Origin: Cocleimonas sp.
Lineage (GTDB): Bacteria; Pseudomonadota; Gammaproteobacteria; Thiotrichales; Thiotrichaceae
Assembly (NCBI GenBank): GCA_021647365.1
Contig: JAKIUW010000013.1
Span: 1-64,000 of the forward strand
Length of the DNA: 64,000 nt
Direction of reading: 5' to 3'
Below, piece by piece: positions 9,069 to 17,044 of the stretch. The translations under genes and the position numbers were made by a program. The number at the start of each line of letters is the position of its first letter. The first letter of the stretch is position 1. The notes below the pieces were generated by a model. The model saw nothing but the letters and a program-made list of their open reading frames with translations. It did no database searches and was not told where the DNA came from.

Positions 9069-9239
9069 TTATTTCTTGAAAACAAATTTCTTCACAATCA
9101 AAAAAACAAGAACAGCAATAAAAACCTTACCAGCAATATTTCCAACTTGATATGAGTTGCTTGTTTTATCCACTGCTTCTGCAATATTTGTGACCGTTAA
9201 TAGTGGTAACAAAAGCATAGTACTTTTAAGGTTTTTCAT
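9069..9239 (-). CDS. Small secreted/membrane protein, 56 residues
   Basis: A short frame read directly from the sequence. ATG at 9239 is preceded by GAGAAG four bases upstream, and the stop is at 9069. It starts MKNLKSTMLLLPLLTVTNIA with an AEA signal-peptidase-like site near residue 22, then a short polar stretch and a membrane helix (about 35-50) with a basic KKFVFKK tail. It ends 13 nt before the DUF4034 gene start, so the two are probably cotranscribed. Function unknown. It may be a partner of the DUF4034 protein. Confidence 0.6.
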   Translation of the reverse strand: MKNLKSTMLLLPLLTVTNIAEAVDKTSNSYQVGNIAGKVFIAVLVFLIVKKFVFKK

Positions 9240-9286
9240 GTGACTTCTCTCTTTTATTATTATAAGTATTCTGTTTTTCTTGAGGG

Positions 9287-9427
9287 CTAGCTCTTATCCA
9301 TAGTCGCCTTAACCGCACGAAGTGTCGTGCCATTAACCCGAGAATAGCCAACCCATGTGGGCGGGTAGCCAGAGATCCCATGACTTACCCTGAATGATAA
9401 CGGTTTGTTATTTTTATGATTATCTAA
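9287..9427 (-). other. Possible gene remnant in a 270-nt gap
   Basis: Between the 56-residue gene and the next gene (9240-9511) the minus strand holds a 46-codon open stretch that ends in a stop at 9287 and includes GISGYPPTWVGYSRVNGTTL. A stop codon lies immediately upstream and there is no start codon. The region is also richer in G+C than its flanks. It may be the 3' end of a lost gene or a structured RNA. I see nothing else in the gap. Low confidence. Confidence 0.2.
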
Positions 9428-9511
9428 TTATATCAGGATGAACAAATGGTTTTAGGGTTTAAGATGAACAGCAAGGCTCTTCTCTCTTACTGCGAGCGGG
9501 CTTTATTTTAC

Positions 9512-9889
9512 TCAATCATCATGTAAAAGTGTGGGGGTATGCTTCACAGGCTCTGCAGAACTGGTTCTTTTCACCAGTGCGACAATTATAAGCGCATAGG
9601 GTAAGAAGAAGATCGTTATAAAACTCATATCTGAGTGTAGTAAATTAAACAGTCCCAAATTGGCTAGTAAGTACAAAGCAACATAAGAAAAGAATGCGAC
9701 AGCAGCAAACCACATGCGCTTACCTGTGCCGACAATAATAGTGCCAAGGGCAGCAGGGAAAAAGTGTACAGCAGGCGCGGCGATAAATAACCACGTGGGT
9801 ATAGACATACATGCCAACGCGATTGAAGGATAAAGTACAGCTAGGAGTGCGATTAGTTTGAGTGTTGCTTTGTTCGTTGTTTTATTCAT
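9512..9889 (-). CDS. Small inner-membrane protein whose C-terminus is encoded by the repeat
   Basis: 125 residues. A signal-like hydrophobic N-terminus (about 10-27, ending ALAC) is followed by two or three membrane helices. No family recognised. The last 10-11 residues (KHTPTLLHDD) and the stop codon are entirely encoded by a class A repeat read on its C-rich strand. The repeat therefore probably inserted at or near the original end and supplied a new tail and stop. The gene stands alone on the minus strand with a weak CAGG ribosome binding site. Confidence 0.55.
   Translation of the reverse strand: MNKTTNKATLKLIALLAVLYPSIALACMSIPTWLFIAAPAVHFFPAALGTIIVGTGKRMWFAAVAFFSYVALYLLANLGLFNLLHSDMSFITIFFLPYALIIVALVKRTSSAEPVKHTPTLLHDD
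9517..9542 (+). repeat. G-tract repeat copy (class A) within a coding end
   Basis: Copy with AAGTGTGGGGGTATGC in place of the consensus G run. Its minus strand encodes the end of the 9512-9889 gene, including the stop within the CATCATG part. The altered G run may reflect decay or selection for the reading frame. Confidence 0.8.
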
Positions 9890-10060
9890 CGTGTGATACC
9901 TGTTTATTCATTAATTCTAAATGTTGTAATGAATTATGAGCAAAGTATCAATATAAGCTATTTATATTGTGAAAGGTTATAGGTAAGACCTTTTGCGTAT
10001 CATATGTGTATACGAATGAGTGGTTATAGTAGGTTTTGTAAGAATAATGATGAATGAGAA

Positions 10061-10085
10061 GCACACCCCCCCACTTTTACATGAT
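10061..10085 (-). repeat. G-tract repeat copy (class A) abutting an IS200-type element
   Basis: Full consensus copy on the minus strand, GCACAC to ATGAT. The IS200-like sequence seems to begin directly after it. Confidence 0.85.
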
Positions 10086-10657
10086 CGTTTAATCCCTTGG
10101 GGTTTTATTCCCCGCCCCTTGGGGCGTAAAATAGTTGGATGAGCAAATTTATTCATAAAAGCCACAATGTAACAGTATTACTCTATCATTTAGTTTTTCC
10201 AGCAAAATATCGGAGGGCTGTATTTGATAAAGGGGTTGATAGGGCGCTATCTGATATTTGTTTAGAAATAGAGAAGCGTTACCAAATTCATTTTTTAGAA
10301 ATAGGAACGGATGATGATCATGTCCATTTTCTTGTTCAGTCAGTGCCAATGTATAGCGTTACAAAAGTGGTCACACTAATAAAGAGCTTGAGTGCCCGTG
10401 AAATTTTCAAGAAGTGTCCCTATGTAAAAAAGCAACTATGGGGCGGAGAATTTTGGACTGATGGTTTTTACGCTAGTACGGTAGGAAAGCATGGCAATGA
10501 AAAGATGATAAGCACTTATGTAAAGAATCAAGGACAAGAATATACAAAGTTACATGAAAGCTACCAACTATCAGTATTCTAACAATACCCCGCTTTTGAG
10601 GTACGAAAAAGTCGAGCATAGCGAGAGGGCTTGCCCCGCGGGTTTTTTATTACGAAA
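10086..10657 (+). mobile_element. IS200-type insertion sequence (IS200/IS605 family)
   Basis: The single transposase gene is flanked by G+C-rich potential hairpins: CCCTTGGGG / CCCCTTGGGG at about 10094-10125 on the left, and GTCGAGCATAGCGAGAGGGC with TTGCCCCGCGGG at about 10610-10645 on the right. IS200/IS605 elements use subterminal hairpins rather than terminal inverted repeats and make no target duplication, so the exact ends cannot be fixed from one copy. The left edge touches a class A repeat. Confidence 0.65.
10139..10582 (+). CDS. tnpA: IS200-type TnpA, HUH/Y1 single-strand transposase
   Basis: 147 residues, the normal IS200 TnpA length. The HUH motif is HVHFLV near residue 61, and the catalytic tyrosine lies in STYVKNQG near residue 123. 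The N-terminus (HNVTVLLYHLVFPAKYRR) and FWTDGFYASTVG are typical of the family. It cuts and rejoins single-stranded DNA at hairpin ends. No TnpB partner is present. The frame is intact, so the element may be active. Confidence 0.93.
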   Translation: MSKFIHKSHNVTVLLYHLVFPAKYRRAVFDKGVDRALSDICLEIEKRYQIHFLEIGTDDDHVHFLVQSVPMYSVTKVVTLIKSLSAREIFKKCPYVKKQLWGGEFWTDGFYASTVGKHGNEKMISTYVKNQGQEYTKLHESYQLSVF

Positions 10658-10663
10658 TACGAA

Positions 10664-11593
10664 TCAGTCCTTATATAACTTAGGATTAAAAGTATCGCGT
10701 AAAAAATCACCCAGTAGATTCATCACGATGACGAGCACGATTAAAAATCCGCCAGGAATGAGTGTTATCCACCATGAGCCTGAAAAGAGGTATTGTTTTC
10801 CGATGCTGATTAATGATCCTAAGCTCGGTTCGGTGACAGGCATACCTAATCCTAAAAATGACAAGCTGGCTTCGGTGATAATAGCGTTGGCGATTTGTAC
10901 GGTTGAGATGACAAAGATGGGCGATAGGCAGTTGGGTAAAATGTGTTTGAACATGATGCGCAAGGAACCAAACCCCATAACTTTTGCGGCATCGACATAT
11001 TCTTTTTCTTTTTCAGCGAGTACGCTGGAACGTACCGTTCTTGCTATTTGAGGCCATTCGGCTAGCCCAATAATCAAAATCAAAATAATCATTGCCCACT
11101 GATTAAAGGCGGCGCTACCAAATGCGGTTTGCACCACAGCGAGAATAATAATAGCTACCATTAATGTGGAGAATGATAACTGCACGTCGGCTATTCTCAT
11201 CAAGAGACTATCAATTTTTCCACCATAGTATCCCGAGACTAATCCAATGGTAATACCGATTATGCCTTGCAAGACGACCGCTAAAATACCAATTAATAAT
11301 GAAACACGCATTCCGTAAAGAATGGTGCTCCATAAGTCTCGGCCCTGATCATCCGTGCCTAATAAGAAACGTGGGTCGGAGTTTTCCTGCCATACAGGCG
11401 GGATTTCAGAATCCATAATATCAAGTAAGGTTAGATCGTAAGGATCAAAAGGCGCAATAATTGGCGCAAAGGCCGACATGATTAAGAAGGCAAAAAAGAT
11501 AATGGTGCTAATAATGGCTACTTTATCGTGCTTAAAGTAGTAGAAAAAATCAGAATCAAGAAACTGACGGAATAGGGAATTGGTATTGTTCAT
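10664..11593 (-). CDS. Peptide-type ABC transporter permease, DppC/OppC-like
   Basis: 309 residues, about six membrane helices. The N-terminus FRQFLDSDFFYYFKHDKVAIIS is typical of OppC/DppC. The EAA loop, which contacts the ATPase, reads EYVDAAKVMGFGSLRIMFKHILPN near residue 195. The start overlaps the end of the upstream permease gene by 4 nt (ATGA). It is the last gene of an ATPase - binding protein - permease B - permease C cluster. The IS200 element ends just beyond its stop. Confidence 0.9.
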   Translation of the reverse strand: MNNTNSLFRQFLDSDFFYYFKHDKVAIISTIIFFAFLIMSAFAPIIAPFDPYDLTLLDIMDSEIPPVWQENSDPRFLLGTDDQGRDLWSTILYGMRVSLLIGILAVVLQGIIGITIGLVSGYYGGKIDSLLMRIADVQLSFSTLMVAIIILAVVQTAFGSAAFNQWAMIILILIIGLAEWPQIARTVRSSVLAEKEKEYVDAAKVMGFGSLRIMFKHILPNCLSPIFVISTVQIANAIITEASLSFLGLGMPVTEPSLGSLISIGKQYLFSGSWWITLIPGGFLIVLVIVMNLLGDFLRDTFNPKLYKD

Positions 11594-12570
11594 TTACTCT
11601 TCCCAAATAAATTAACCGTGGGATTGATAAAACCATAAAGCAAATCAACAATGGTATTGACCACGACAAAGAGAAACCCCACAAACATAATGTAAGCTAC
11701 TATTAAGGGAATATCAGAACGGTTAACGGCTTCTAAAAACATAAAGCCCATTCCTGGCCATTGGAACACGGATTCGGTCAAAATCGTGTAAGCCACCATT
11801 ATGCCTATTTGAACACCGCCGACAGTAATGACAGGTAGCATGGTGTTTTTGAGCGCATGTTTAAAATACACCTTCATCGGGCTTAAGCCTTTTGCGCGGG
11901 CAAATTTCACATATTCTGAACTAAGCTCTTCGAGCATTTCTGCGCGTACTAAACGAATAAACAAAGGCAACATAATGGATGACAGCGCAATAGCGGGCAT
12001 AATGATATGCATGATGCCATCTGTAGTTAAAAAATTGGTTTTCCAATAACCAAAGACGTGTACTACTTCACCGCGCCCGAAGGAGGGCATCCAGCCTAGT
12101 TTTACGGAAAATATATAGATGAGCGCCAGAGCGGTAAGAAAAACAGGCACAGAAATGCCGATTACGCTGACAGCCATAATGACTTTGCTAAACCAATGTT
12201 TGGGTTTTATGGCGGCAAAAACACCTAAAGGTATTGATAGAAAAATAATGATTAGACTGGCTGCGAAGGTAAGTTCTAGTGTGGCAGGTAATTTTTTTAA
12301 GATGACCGTCATAGCGGGTAATTTATGGAAGTAAGATGTGCCTAAATCACCCTGAACCGCACCTTTTAAAAAGCGACCGTATTGAACTAAGAATGGATCA
12401 TTAAGCCCCATCTGTTCTCTGAGTTTTTCGCGCTCCTCTACGGAGACAGACATCCCTGTCATTTCTCTTAAAGGGTCACCTAGTTTGTCTTTGATAGAAA
12501 AACTTAACAGGCTAATAATAAGCATAACCACAACGGCTTGTAGAAAACGCTTAAAAAGGAATTGGAGCAT
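11590..12570 (-). CDS. Peptide-type ABC transporter permease, DppB/OppB-like
   Basis: 326 residues. The N-terminal FLFKRFLQAVVVMLIISLLSF helix and the periplasmic loop with REQMGLNDPFLVQYGRFLKGAVQGDLGTSY are characteristic of DppB/OppB. The EAA loop is EYVKFARAKGLSPMKVYFKHALKN near residue 220. It pairs with the DppC-like protein encoded 4 nt overlapping downstream. A pair of inverted class A repeats lies between it and the binding-protein gene. Confidence 0.9.
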   Translation of the reverse strand: MLQFLFKRFLQAVVVMLIISLLSFSIKDKLGDPLREMTGMSVSVEEREKLREQMGLNDPFLVQYGRFLKGAVQGDLGTSYFHKLPAMTVILKKLPATLELTFAASLIIIFLSIPLGVFAAIKPKHWFSKVIMAVSVIGISVPVFLTALALIYIFSVKLGWMPSFGRGEVVHVFGYWKTNFLTTDGIMHIIMPAIALSSIMLPLFIRLVRAEMLEELSSEYVKFARAKGLSPMKVYFKHALKNTMLPVITVGGVQIGIMVAYTILTESVFQWPGMGFMFLEAVNRSDIPLIVAYIMFVGFLFVVVNTIVDLLYGFINPTVNLFGKSK

Positions 12571-12600
12571 TGATTATCTCTGTGAGTTGCTGATACTAAA

Positions 12601-12675
12601 AAAGCACACCCCCCCACTTTTACATGATGTTTTATATAAACAGAAACATGCTGTAAAAGTGGGGGGGTGTGCTTT
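12601..12675. repeat. Inverted pair of G-tract repeats (class A)
   Basis: Arms 12601-12624 and 12652-12675 are perfect 24-bp reverse complements, each a consensus copy, separated by 27 nt. It lies between the peptide-binding protein gene and the permease genes (both minus strand). As RNA this is a very stable hairpin with seven consecutive G-C pairs in each stem. Confidence 0.9.
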
Positions 12676-12763
12676 CTAATATAAACTTACCTCTCCGCTT
12701 GTAAAAAGGGGAGAGGTAAATTTGAGTAGTCGTATTCATATTATAATTTGAACAGAATAATAA

Positions 12764-14329
12764 CTATTTGATCACTAAGTCACCAAGGTATGGGAAGTTC
12801 ATTGCATTTACAATAGATTCAGCATCTACCCCTTTACGCGCTGCCCAAGCAAGGTTTTGCCAATGAAGTGGAACGAAGCCAGCATCATCGTAGATTTGCT
12901 TTTCAATGGCTTGCAACATCTCAGCACGTTTAGCATTGTCTGTTTCTTTGTTAGCTTTTACGGTCGTCTCATCTACAAACTTATTACTGTAATTACCTGA
13001 GTTGTAAGCGCCCATGCCAGACTCTTTATTAGGCGTCATCGCTAAAAACTCGTAGAAGTTTGCGCTGTCTTCGGTATCTGAATGCCAACCAATCATCATG
13101 ATATCTGCGGCGCGCTTATCGTATTCAGGCCAGTATTGTGCTTTTGGCATGGTTTTAAGATCAATCTTGATATTGATTTTTGATAGCATTGCAGCAACCG
13201 CTTGTGCAATTTTTTCATCATTTACATAGCGGTTGTTGGGCGCCATCATAGTGAGAGTGAACCCATCAGGGAAGCCTGATCCACTCATGAGTTTTTTAGC
13301 TTTTGCCAGATCAAAACGCGGTGTTAGATCTTTATTGTAACCAAGATAACCATCAGGGCTCATTTGCCCAGCGGTGGTTGCAAAGCCACGCATAATCTTT
13401 TTCACGATACCTGCATTGTTAATGGCATATACGATGGCTTGGCGAACTTTTACATCTTTTAATTCTTTGCGACGCTCTTGATTAAGCTGGAAAGTGATAA
13501 CACGCGTTCCCGCCATGGTGATTAAATTAACTTTGCTATTTGATTCAACTTGGCCAAATTCATTGGGCGCTACAGGTGCAATAAAATCCACATCGCCCGA
13601 AAGTAGCGCTGCTACTCGTGTTTGATTGTCTTTGATAGGCGTCATGATGATTTCATCAACATTACCTGCGGTGTCTTTATCCCAATGATCTTTGAAGCGT
13701 TTGAAAACAACCTTCACGCCTTGCTCGCGTGATTCAATGGTGTAAGGCCCTGTGCCTGATGTGTGTGTTGATGCAAAAGATGCGCCGGCTTTAACGATTT
13801 CCGCTTTATCTTTGCCATTCTCATCTTTACCTTCGTAGAATTTGCTATCCATTGGGAAGATGTAAGTCGCCGTGTGCATAACCAGAGGGTATGGACCATC
13901 AGTTATCAGTTCAATAGTCTTATCATCAACGACTTTTAACTCTTTGAAATTAGCGAAAATAGCTTTGAAGTCTGGGCTACTTTTTAAACGATCAAATGTC
14001 CATTTAACATCAGCGGCGGTCATAGTTCTGCCTGAATGGAATTTAACACCTTCACGCAAAGTGAAACGCACGGTGCTATCGTCAATTCTTTCCCATTTAG
14101 TCGCGAGGCGTGGCTCAAACTTAAAGCTTTTTGTCCAGCGAACCAGTGGGTCATGCGTCATATGAGAGAGCTGTAACATCCCGCCAGAAAGTTGCTCATG
14201 AATGTCTAAGCTTACAGGGTCTGCATCGTAGGCGAGCTTTAGGGTTTTAGCATTTGCACTGAATGTCAGCAGGCTGGCTGCTAAGAGCAGGGCGCTTGTT
14301 TTTCCAAGAAAACCGAGTTGTTTCTTCAT
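12764..14329 (-). CDS. Peptide-type ABC transporter substrate-binding protein (SBP family 5)
   Basis: 521 residues. Signal peptide 1-27 (LLTFSANA). The mature protein opens with KTLKLAYDADPVSLDIHEQLSGGMLQLSHMTHDPLVRW, then FTLREGVKFHSGRTMTAADVKWTFDR, the classic family 5 signature. The C-terminal lobe holds the second half of the fold. AAAGGAG precedes the ATG. Family members bind peptides, opines, glutathione or nickel; the ligand is not readable here. Downstream come the two permease genes, after an inverted repeat pair that could lower their expression. Confidence 0.9.
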   Translation of the reverse strand: MKKQLGFLGKTSALLLAASLLTFSANAKTLKLAYDADPVSLDIHEQLSGGMLQLSHMTHDPLVRWTKSFKFEPRLATKWERIDDSTVRFTLREGVKFHSGRTMTAADVKWTFDRLKSSPDFKAIFANFKELKVVDDKTIELITDGPYPLVMHTATYIFPMDSKFYEGKDENGKDKAEIVKAGASFASTHTSGTGPYTIESREQGVKVVFKRFKDHWDKDTAGNVDEIIMTPIKDNQTRVAALLSGDVDFIAPVAPNEFGQVESNSKVNLITMAGTRVITFQLNQERRKELKDVKVRQAIVYAINNAGIVKKIMRGFATTAGQMSPDGYLGYNKDLTPRFDLAKAKKLMSGSGFPDGFTLTMMAPNNRYVNDEKIAQAVAAMLSKINIKIDLKTMPKAQYWPEYDKRAADIMMIGWHSDTEDSANFYEFLAMTPNKESGMGAYNSGNYSNKFVDETTVKANKETDNAKRAEMLQAIEKQIYDDAGFVPLHWQNLAWAARKGVDAESIVNAMNFPYLGDLVIK

Positions 14330-14457
14330 GTTATCTTTCTCCTTTAATAAGATAAAAATATGGTAATTTTTTTGTATAAATTGTTCTGCTTATTGTTCTG
14401 TTGGTTCTGTTAAGAGTCTAGTACAAGATTTTTGTTTGAGTGTTTTAATTAACAACT

Positions 14458-16182
14458 TTAACGGGCAACAAAGTGATCAAAACGAGGAATGAGATCAAGT
14501 AACTCTTGACTGTAAGGGTGTTGGGGCTGTTCAAAAAAGTCTTCAGAGTCTGCTGTTTCAAGAATTTCACCTTGCTTCATTATCGCTACCCGATCACACA
14601 TTTGCCTGATCACAGGTAAATCATGGCTAATAAATAATAGGGTTAAGCCCAGTTCTTCTTGTAAGTCTTTAAGTAGGTTTAGTACCTGTGCTTGCACTGA
14701 AACATCCAGTGCTGAAGTAGGTTCATCACAAATTAATAAACGAGGACGGCTTGCAAGTGCGCGGGCAATTGAGATGCGCTGGCGTTGTCCACCAGAAAAC
14801 TGGTGTGGATATTTTATGCCTGATTTTCTACCCAGCCCTACGTGGTCAAGTAGGTCGCCTACGATATTTGTAACCTCACTTTTATTCGCCAATTTATGAT
14901 AAAGAATGGGTTCAGCAATAATGTCAGCAACCTTCATTTGCGAGTTTAGTGATGAGTAGGGATTTTGAAAAATCATTTGTAATTCTAAATGGGCTTCAGC
15001 AACAGCTTTTTTATTGGAATTGTTGATCAGCTCAATGCCATCATAAATAATGGAGCCAGAGTCGGGCTGTTGCAAACCCGCGACCATGCGAGCGATGGTT
15101 GATTTTCCTGAGCCACTTTCACCCACTAAGCCAAAGCATTCTCCTTGTTTAATGGTTAAATTAACATTTTTGGTGGCTTGAATTCTACGGCGGTTCTTTT
15201 TGAAAAAAGCATTTTGAGTGATAAAACTTAGATTAAGGTCTTTGATGATGAGTAAGTCATTCTTGTTATTATCCATGCTTTTATCGACGCTTTCATATTT
15301 TTGAGTTTGACCAAGCCAGTGTGTAGATACATCAATCTGATTTAAGTCTTTTTCAACGGTTTCTATGTATTCTACAAGGGGAAAGCGATCTAGCCTTTTA
15401 CTGGCTAGGGGTACGGCACTGATGAGGCTTTTGGTGTAGTCATGTTGTGGCGCGCTTAGTACTTGTTTAGTCGTACCAACCTCTACAAGTTTGCCTTGAT
15501 ACAAAACCGCCACGCGATCAGTGGTGTTGGCAATAACGCCCATGTCGTGCGTAACTAAGATACAACCTACATTCAAATCAGTGCATAAATTTTTAATTAA
15601 AAGCAATATTTTGTCTTGAACAGACACATCAAGCGCAGTGGTTGGTTCATCGGCTATGAGTAATTCAGGCTCACCCGAAAGGGCTATAGCGATAACAACT
15701 CGCTGGCGCATTCCACCTGAAAATTGGTGGGGGTATTGTTTTATGCGTATTTCAGGTTCTGGTATGCCCACTTTGTCGAGTAATTCTATGGCTCTAGTTT
15801 TCGCCTGCTTCTCGCTAAAGCCTAAGCAGTTAGTAATGGTTTCTACTAATTGATTTTCGATGGTGAATAAAGGGTTAAGTGAGGTCATCGGGTCTTGAAA
15901 AATAAAGCCAATTCTTGATCCGCGAATCTCTTGTATTGCCTTATCACTTAAGTTTGAAATTAACTCGCCATTTAAGGTGATCTCACCGGTTTTTACTCGC
16001 CCAGGTTTACTGAGTAATTGGACGATGCCATTGCCAATGGTTGATTTGCCAGCTCCAGACTCGCCTACAAGCCCTAATATTTCGCCTGCATTTAAGGCGA
16101 GGCTAACATCATCGACGGCAGTTTCTGTTTCGTGACGAGTGGGAAACTCAATGGTGAGGTTGTTAATGGTTAGCAATGGCAT
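14458..16182 (-). CDS. Fused two-domain peptide ABC transporter ATPase (DppD-DppF/YejF-like)
   Basis: 574 residues from ATG 16182 (MPLLTINNLTIEF); the frame has another ATG at 16239, which would give 593. Two ABC domains in tandem: the first has GESGAGKST, SGGMRQRV and LLIADEPTTALD; the second has GESGSGKST, SGGQRQRISIARAL and LLICDEPTSALD. Each is followed by the PQHDY/PQHPYS oligopeptide-transporter C-terminal signature. The fusion supplies both ATPases, as in YejF and GsiA, so this cluster needs no separate DppF gene. It is first in the transport cluster. Confidence 0.9.
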   Translation of the reverse strand: MPLLTINNLTIEFPTRHETETAVDDVSLALNAGEILGLVGESGAGKSTIGNGIVQLLSKPGRVKTGEITLNGELISNLSDKAIQEIRGSRIGFIFQDPMTSLNPLFTIENQLVETITNCLGFSEKQAKTRAIELLDKVGIPEPEIRIKQYPHQFSGGMRQRVVIAIALSGEPELLIADEPTTALDVSVQDKILLLIKNLCTDLNVGCILVTHDMGVIANTTDRVAVLYQGKLVEVGTTKQVLSAPQHDYTKSLISAVPLASKRLDRFPLVEYIETVEKDLNQIDVSTHWLGQTQKYESVDKSMDNNKNDLLIIKDLNLSFITQNAFFKKNRRRIQATKNVNLTIKQGECFGLVGESGSGKSTIARMVAGLQQPDSGSIIYDGIELINNSNKKAVAEAHLELQMIFQNPYSSLNSQMKVADIIAEPILYHKLANKSEVTNIVGDLLDHVGLGRKSGIKYPHQFSGGQRQRISIARALASRPRLLICDEPTSALDVSVQAQVLNLLKDLQEELGLTLLFISHDLPVIRQMCDRVAIMKQGEILETADSEDFFEQPQHPYSQELLDLIPRFDHFVAR

Positions 16183-16256
16183 TGCTGTAGAGTGTAGTTC
16201 AAATAAAAATGAGTGCTGTAGTTTATATGAAGCAAGCATTCTATGAACTTCAACAT

Positions 16257-16282
16257 CATCATGTAAAACTGGGGGGGTGTGC
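16257..16282 (+). repeat. G-tract repeat copy (class A, AACTG variant)
   Basis: CATGTAAAACTG with seven G then TGTGC, just upstream of the fused ATPase gene and antisense to it. Same AACTG variant as the copy at 5655. Confidence 0.88.
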
Positions 16283-16305
16283 TTCGATAAACTGAATTAA
16301 AAGAA

Positions 16306-16378
16306 GTCCACGAAAGGCACGAAAAGGTAGATATTTTCTATGTTTTACTTTCGTGTTTTTTTCGTGCTTTTCGTGGAC
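16306..16378. repeat. Inverted repeat, class B (CACGAAAA type)
   Basis: Arms 16306-16325 and 16359-16378 match at 19 of 20 positions as reverse complements, separated by 33 nt. Units GTCCACGAAAGG and CACGAAAA resemble the arms at 4280-4420 with CGG changed to CGA. It stands between the CPXCG gene and the transporter cluster and could act as a terminator for the former. Confidence 0.8.
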
Positions 16379-16385
16379 AGTTTTT

Positions 16386-16574
16386 TTAGCTTTCTCGCTT
16401 AACCTCTACATTGGGTAAACCCTCTGCAGAGAGTTCAATCTCCATCACTATTGGCTGGCAGCAGACTTCGCAGTCTTCAACATATTCTTGTGAGGTTACC
16501 GAACAATCGACAGTAATTTCGATGGTTTCCCAACAATAGGGGCATTGGATATTGACGGCTGCTAGTCCATTCAT
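16386..16574 (-). CDS. CPXCG-type cysteine-rich small protein
   Basis: 62 residues. It has two Cys pairs: CPYC at 11-14 and CEVCC with an adjacent pair at 36-40, plus C29. The pattern IQCPYCWETIEI and QEYVEDCEVCCQPI matches the small CPXCG-motif family, which is presumed to bind zinc. The fourth residue of the motif is W rather than G here. No known function. It lies on the minus strand, 28 nt downstream of the 16603 gene, and may share its transcript. Confidence 0.85.
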   Translation of the reverse strand: MNGLAAVNIQCPYCWETIEITVDCSVTSQEYVEDCEVCCQPIVMEIELSAEGLPNVEVKRES

Positions 16575-16602
16575 GTTTTACACTCGTATATGGGTTTTCG
16601 CT

Positions 16603-16980
16603 CTATTTTAACGCAATAATTACTTCGGCTTCTTTTATGGGTAAAGTAATAATTGCATGCAAAGCTAATATGTCATTAAGCTTATCAACGTATTGGCGTT
16701 CTGATTTATCCACAAATACAATCACTTTTGTATCAGGCGAGTAGCGTTGTAGCGAGTACAGCATCACGTCTAAGTTACTGATATTTATGCCAGCGTAATT
16801 ATTTCCGTAGCCGTAAAAGAACTCTACCGCAATGTAATCAGGTTGTACTTTTTTTATCTTGCTGATGAGTTTTCGCATGTGCTTAAAGCATAACTCGTCG
16901 ATACCCAATTTATTATAAAGTGGTGTGAGGAAGGGGTGTGTGGGTGATTCAATCACCGAAAATAATGCTTTAGTTGTCAT
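16603..16980 (-). CDS. Conserved-looking hypothetical protein, 125 residues
   Basis: No signal peptide or membrane segment. The pattern is alpha/beta: KKVQPDYIAVEFFYGYGNNY at 44-63, then LDVMLYSLQRYSPDTKVIVFVDKSE at 70-95 and ALHAIITLPIKEAEVIIAL at the end. This resembles a Rossmann-like or receiver-type core, but the phosphoacceptor Asp and other receiver residues are not evident. I do not recognise the family. It ends before the CPXCG gene and starts 65 nt downstream of recG. Confidence 0.6.
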   Translation of the reverse strand: MTTKALFSVIESPTHPFLTPLYNKLGIDELCFKHMRKLISKIKKVQPDYIAVEFFYGYGNNYAGINISNLDVMLYSLQRYSPDTKVIVFVDKSERQYVDKLNDILALHAIITLPIKEAEVIIALK

Positions 16981-17017
16981 GTTTTATTTGTATAGGTTTT
17001 GTGCAAGAGTGTCGCGC

Positions 17018-17039
17018 CCTTCGACTCCGCTCAGGGAGC
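17018..17039 (+). repeat. Class C repeat (CTTCGACTCCGCTCAG type)
   Basis: CCTTCGACTCCGCTCAGGGA immediately after the recG stop codon (17045-17047 on the minus strand). The same 16-mer CTTCGACTCCGCTCAG is inside bioH at 20388-20403, and a related CTTCGACAAGCTCAG form is at 62877-62891. Confidence 0.7.
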
Positions 17040-17044
17040 TAAGC

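Noticed and set aside
9977..10165. 62-residue minus-strand frame over the IS200 left end
   Set aside because: It is composed of IS200 end sequence and the class A repeat and has no ribosome binding site.
12601..12675. Class A inverted pairs as ordinary intrinsic terminators
   Set aside because: No T run follows either arm in these loci, and single unpaired copies are far more common than pairs.
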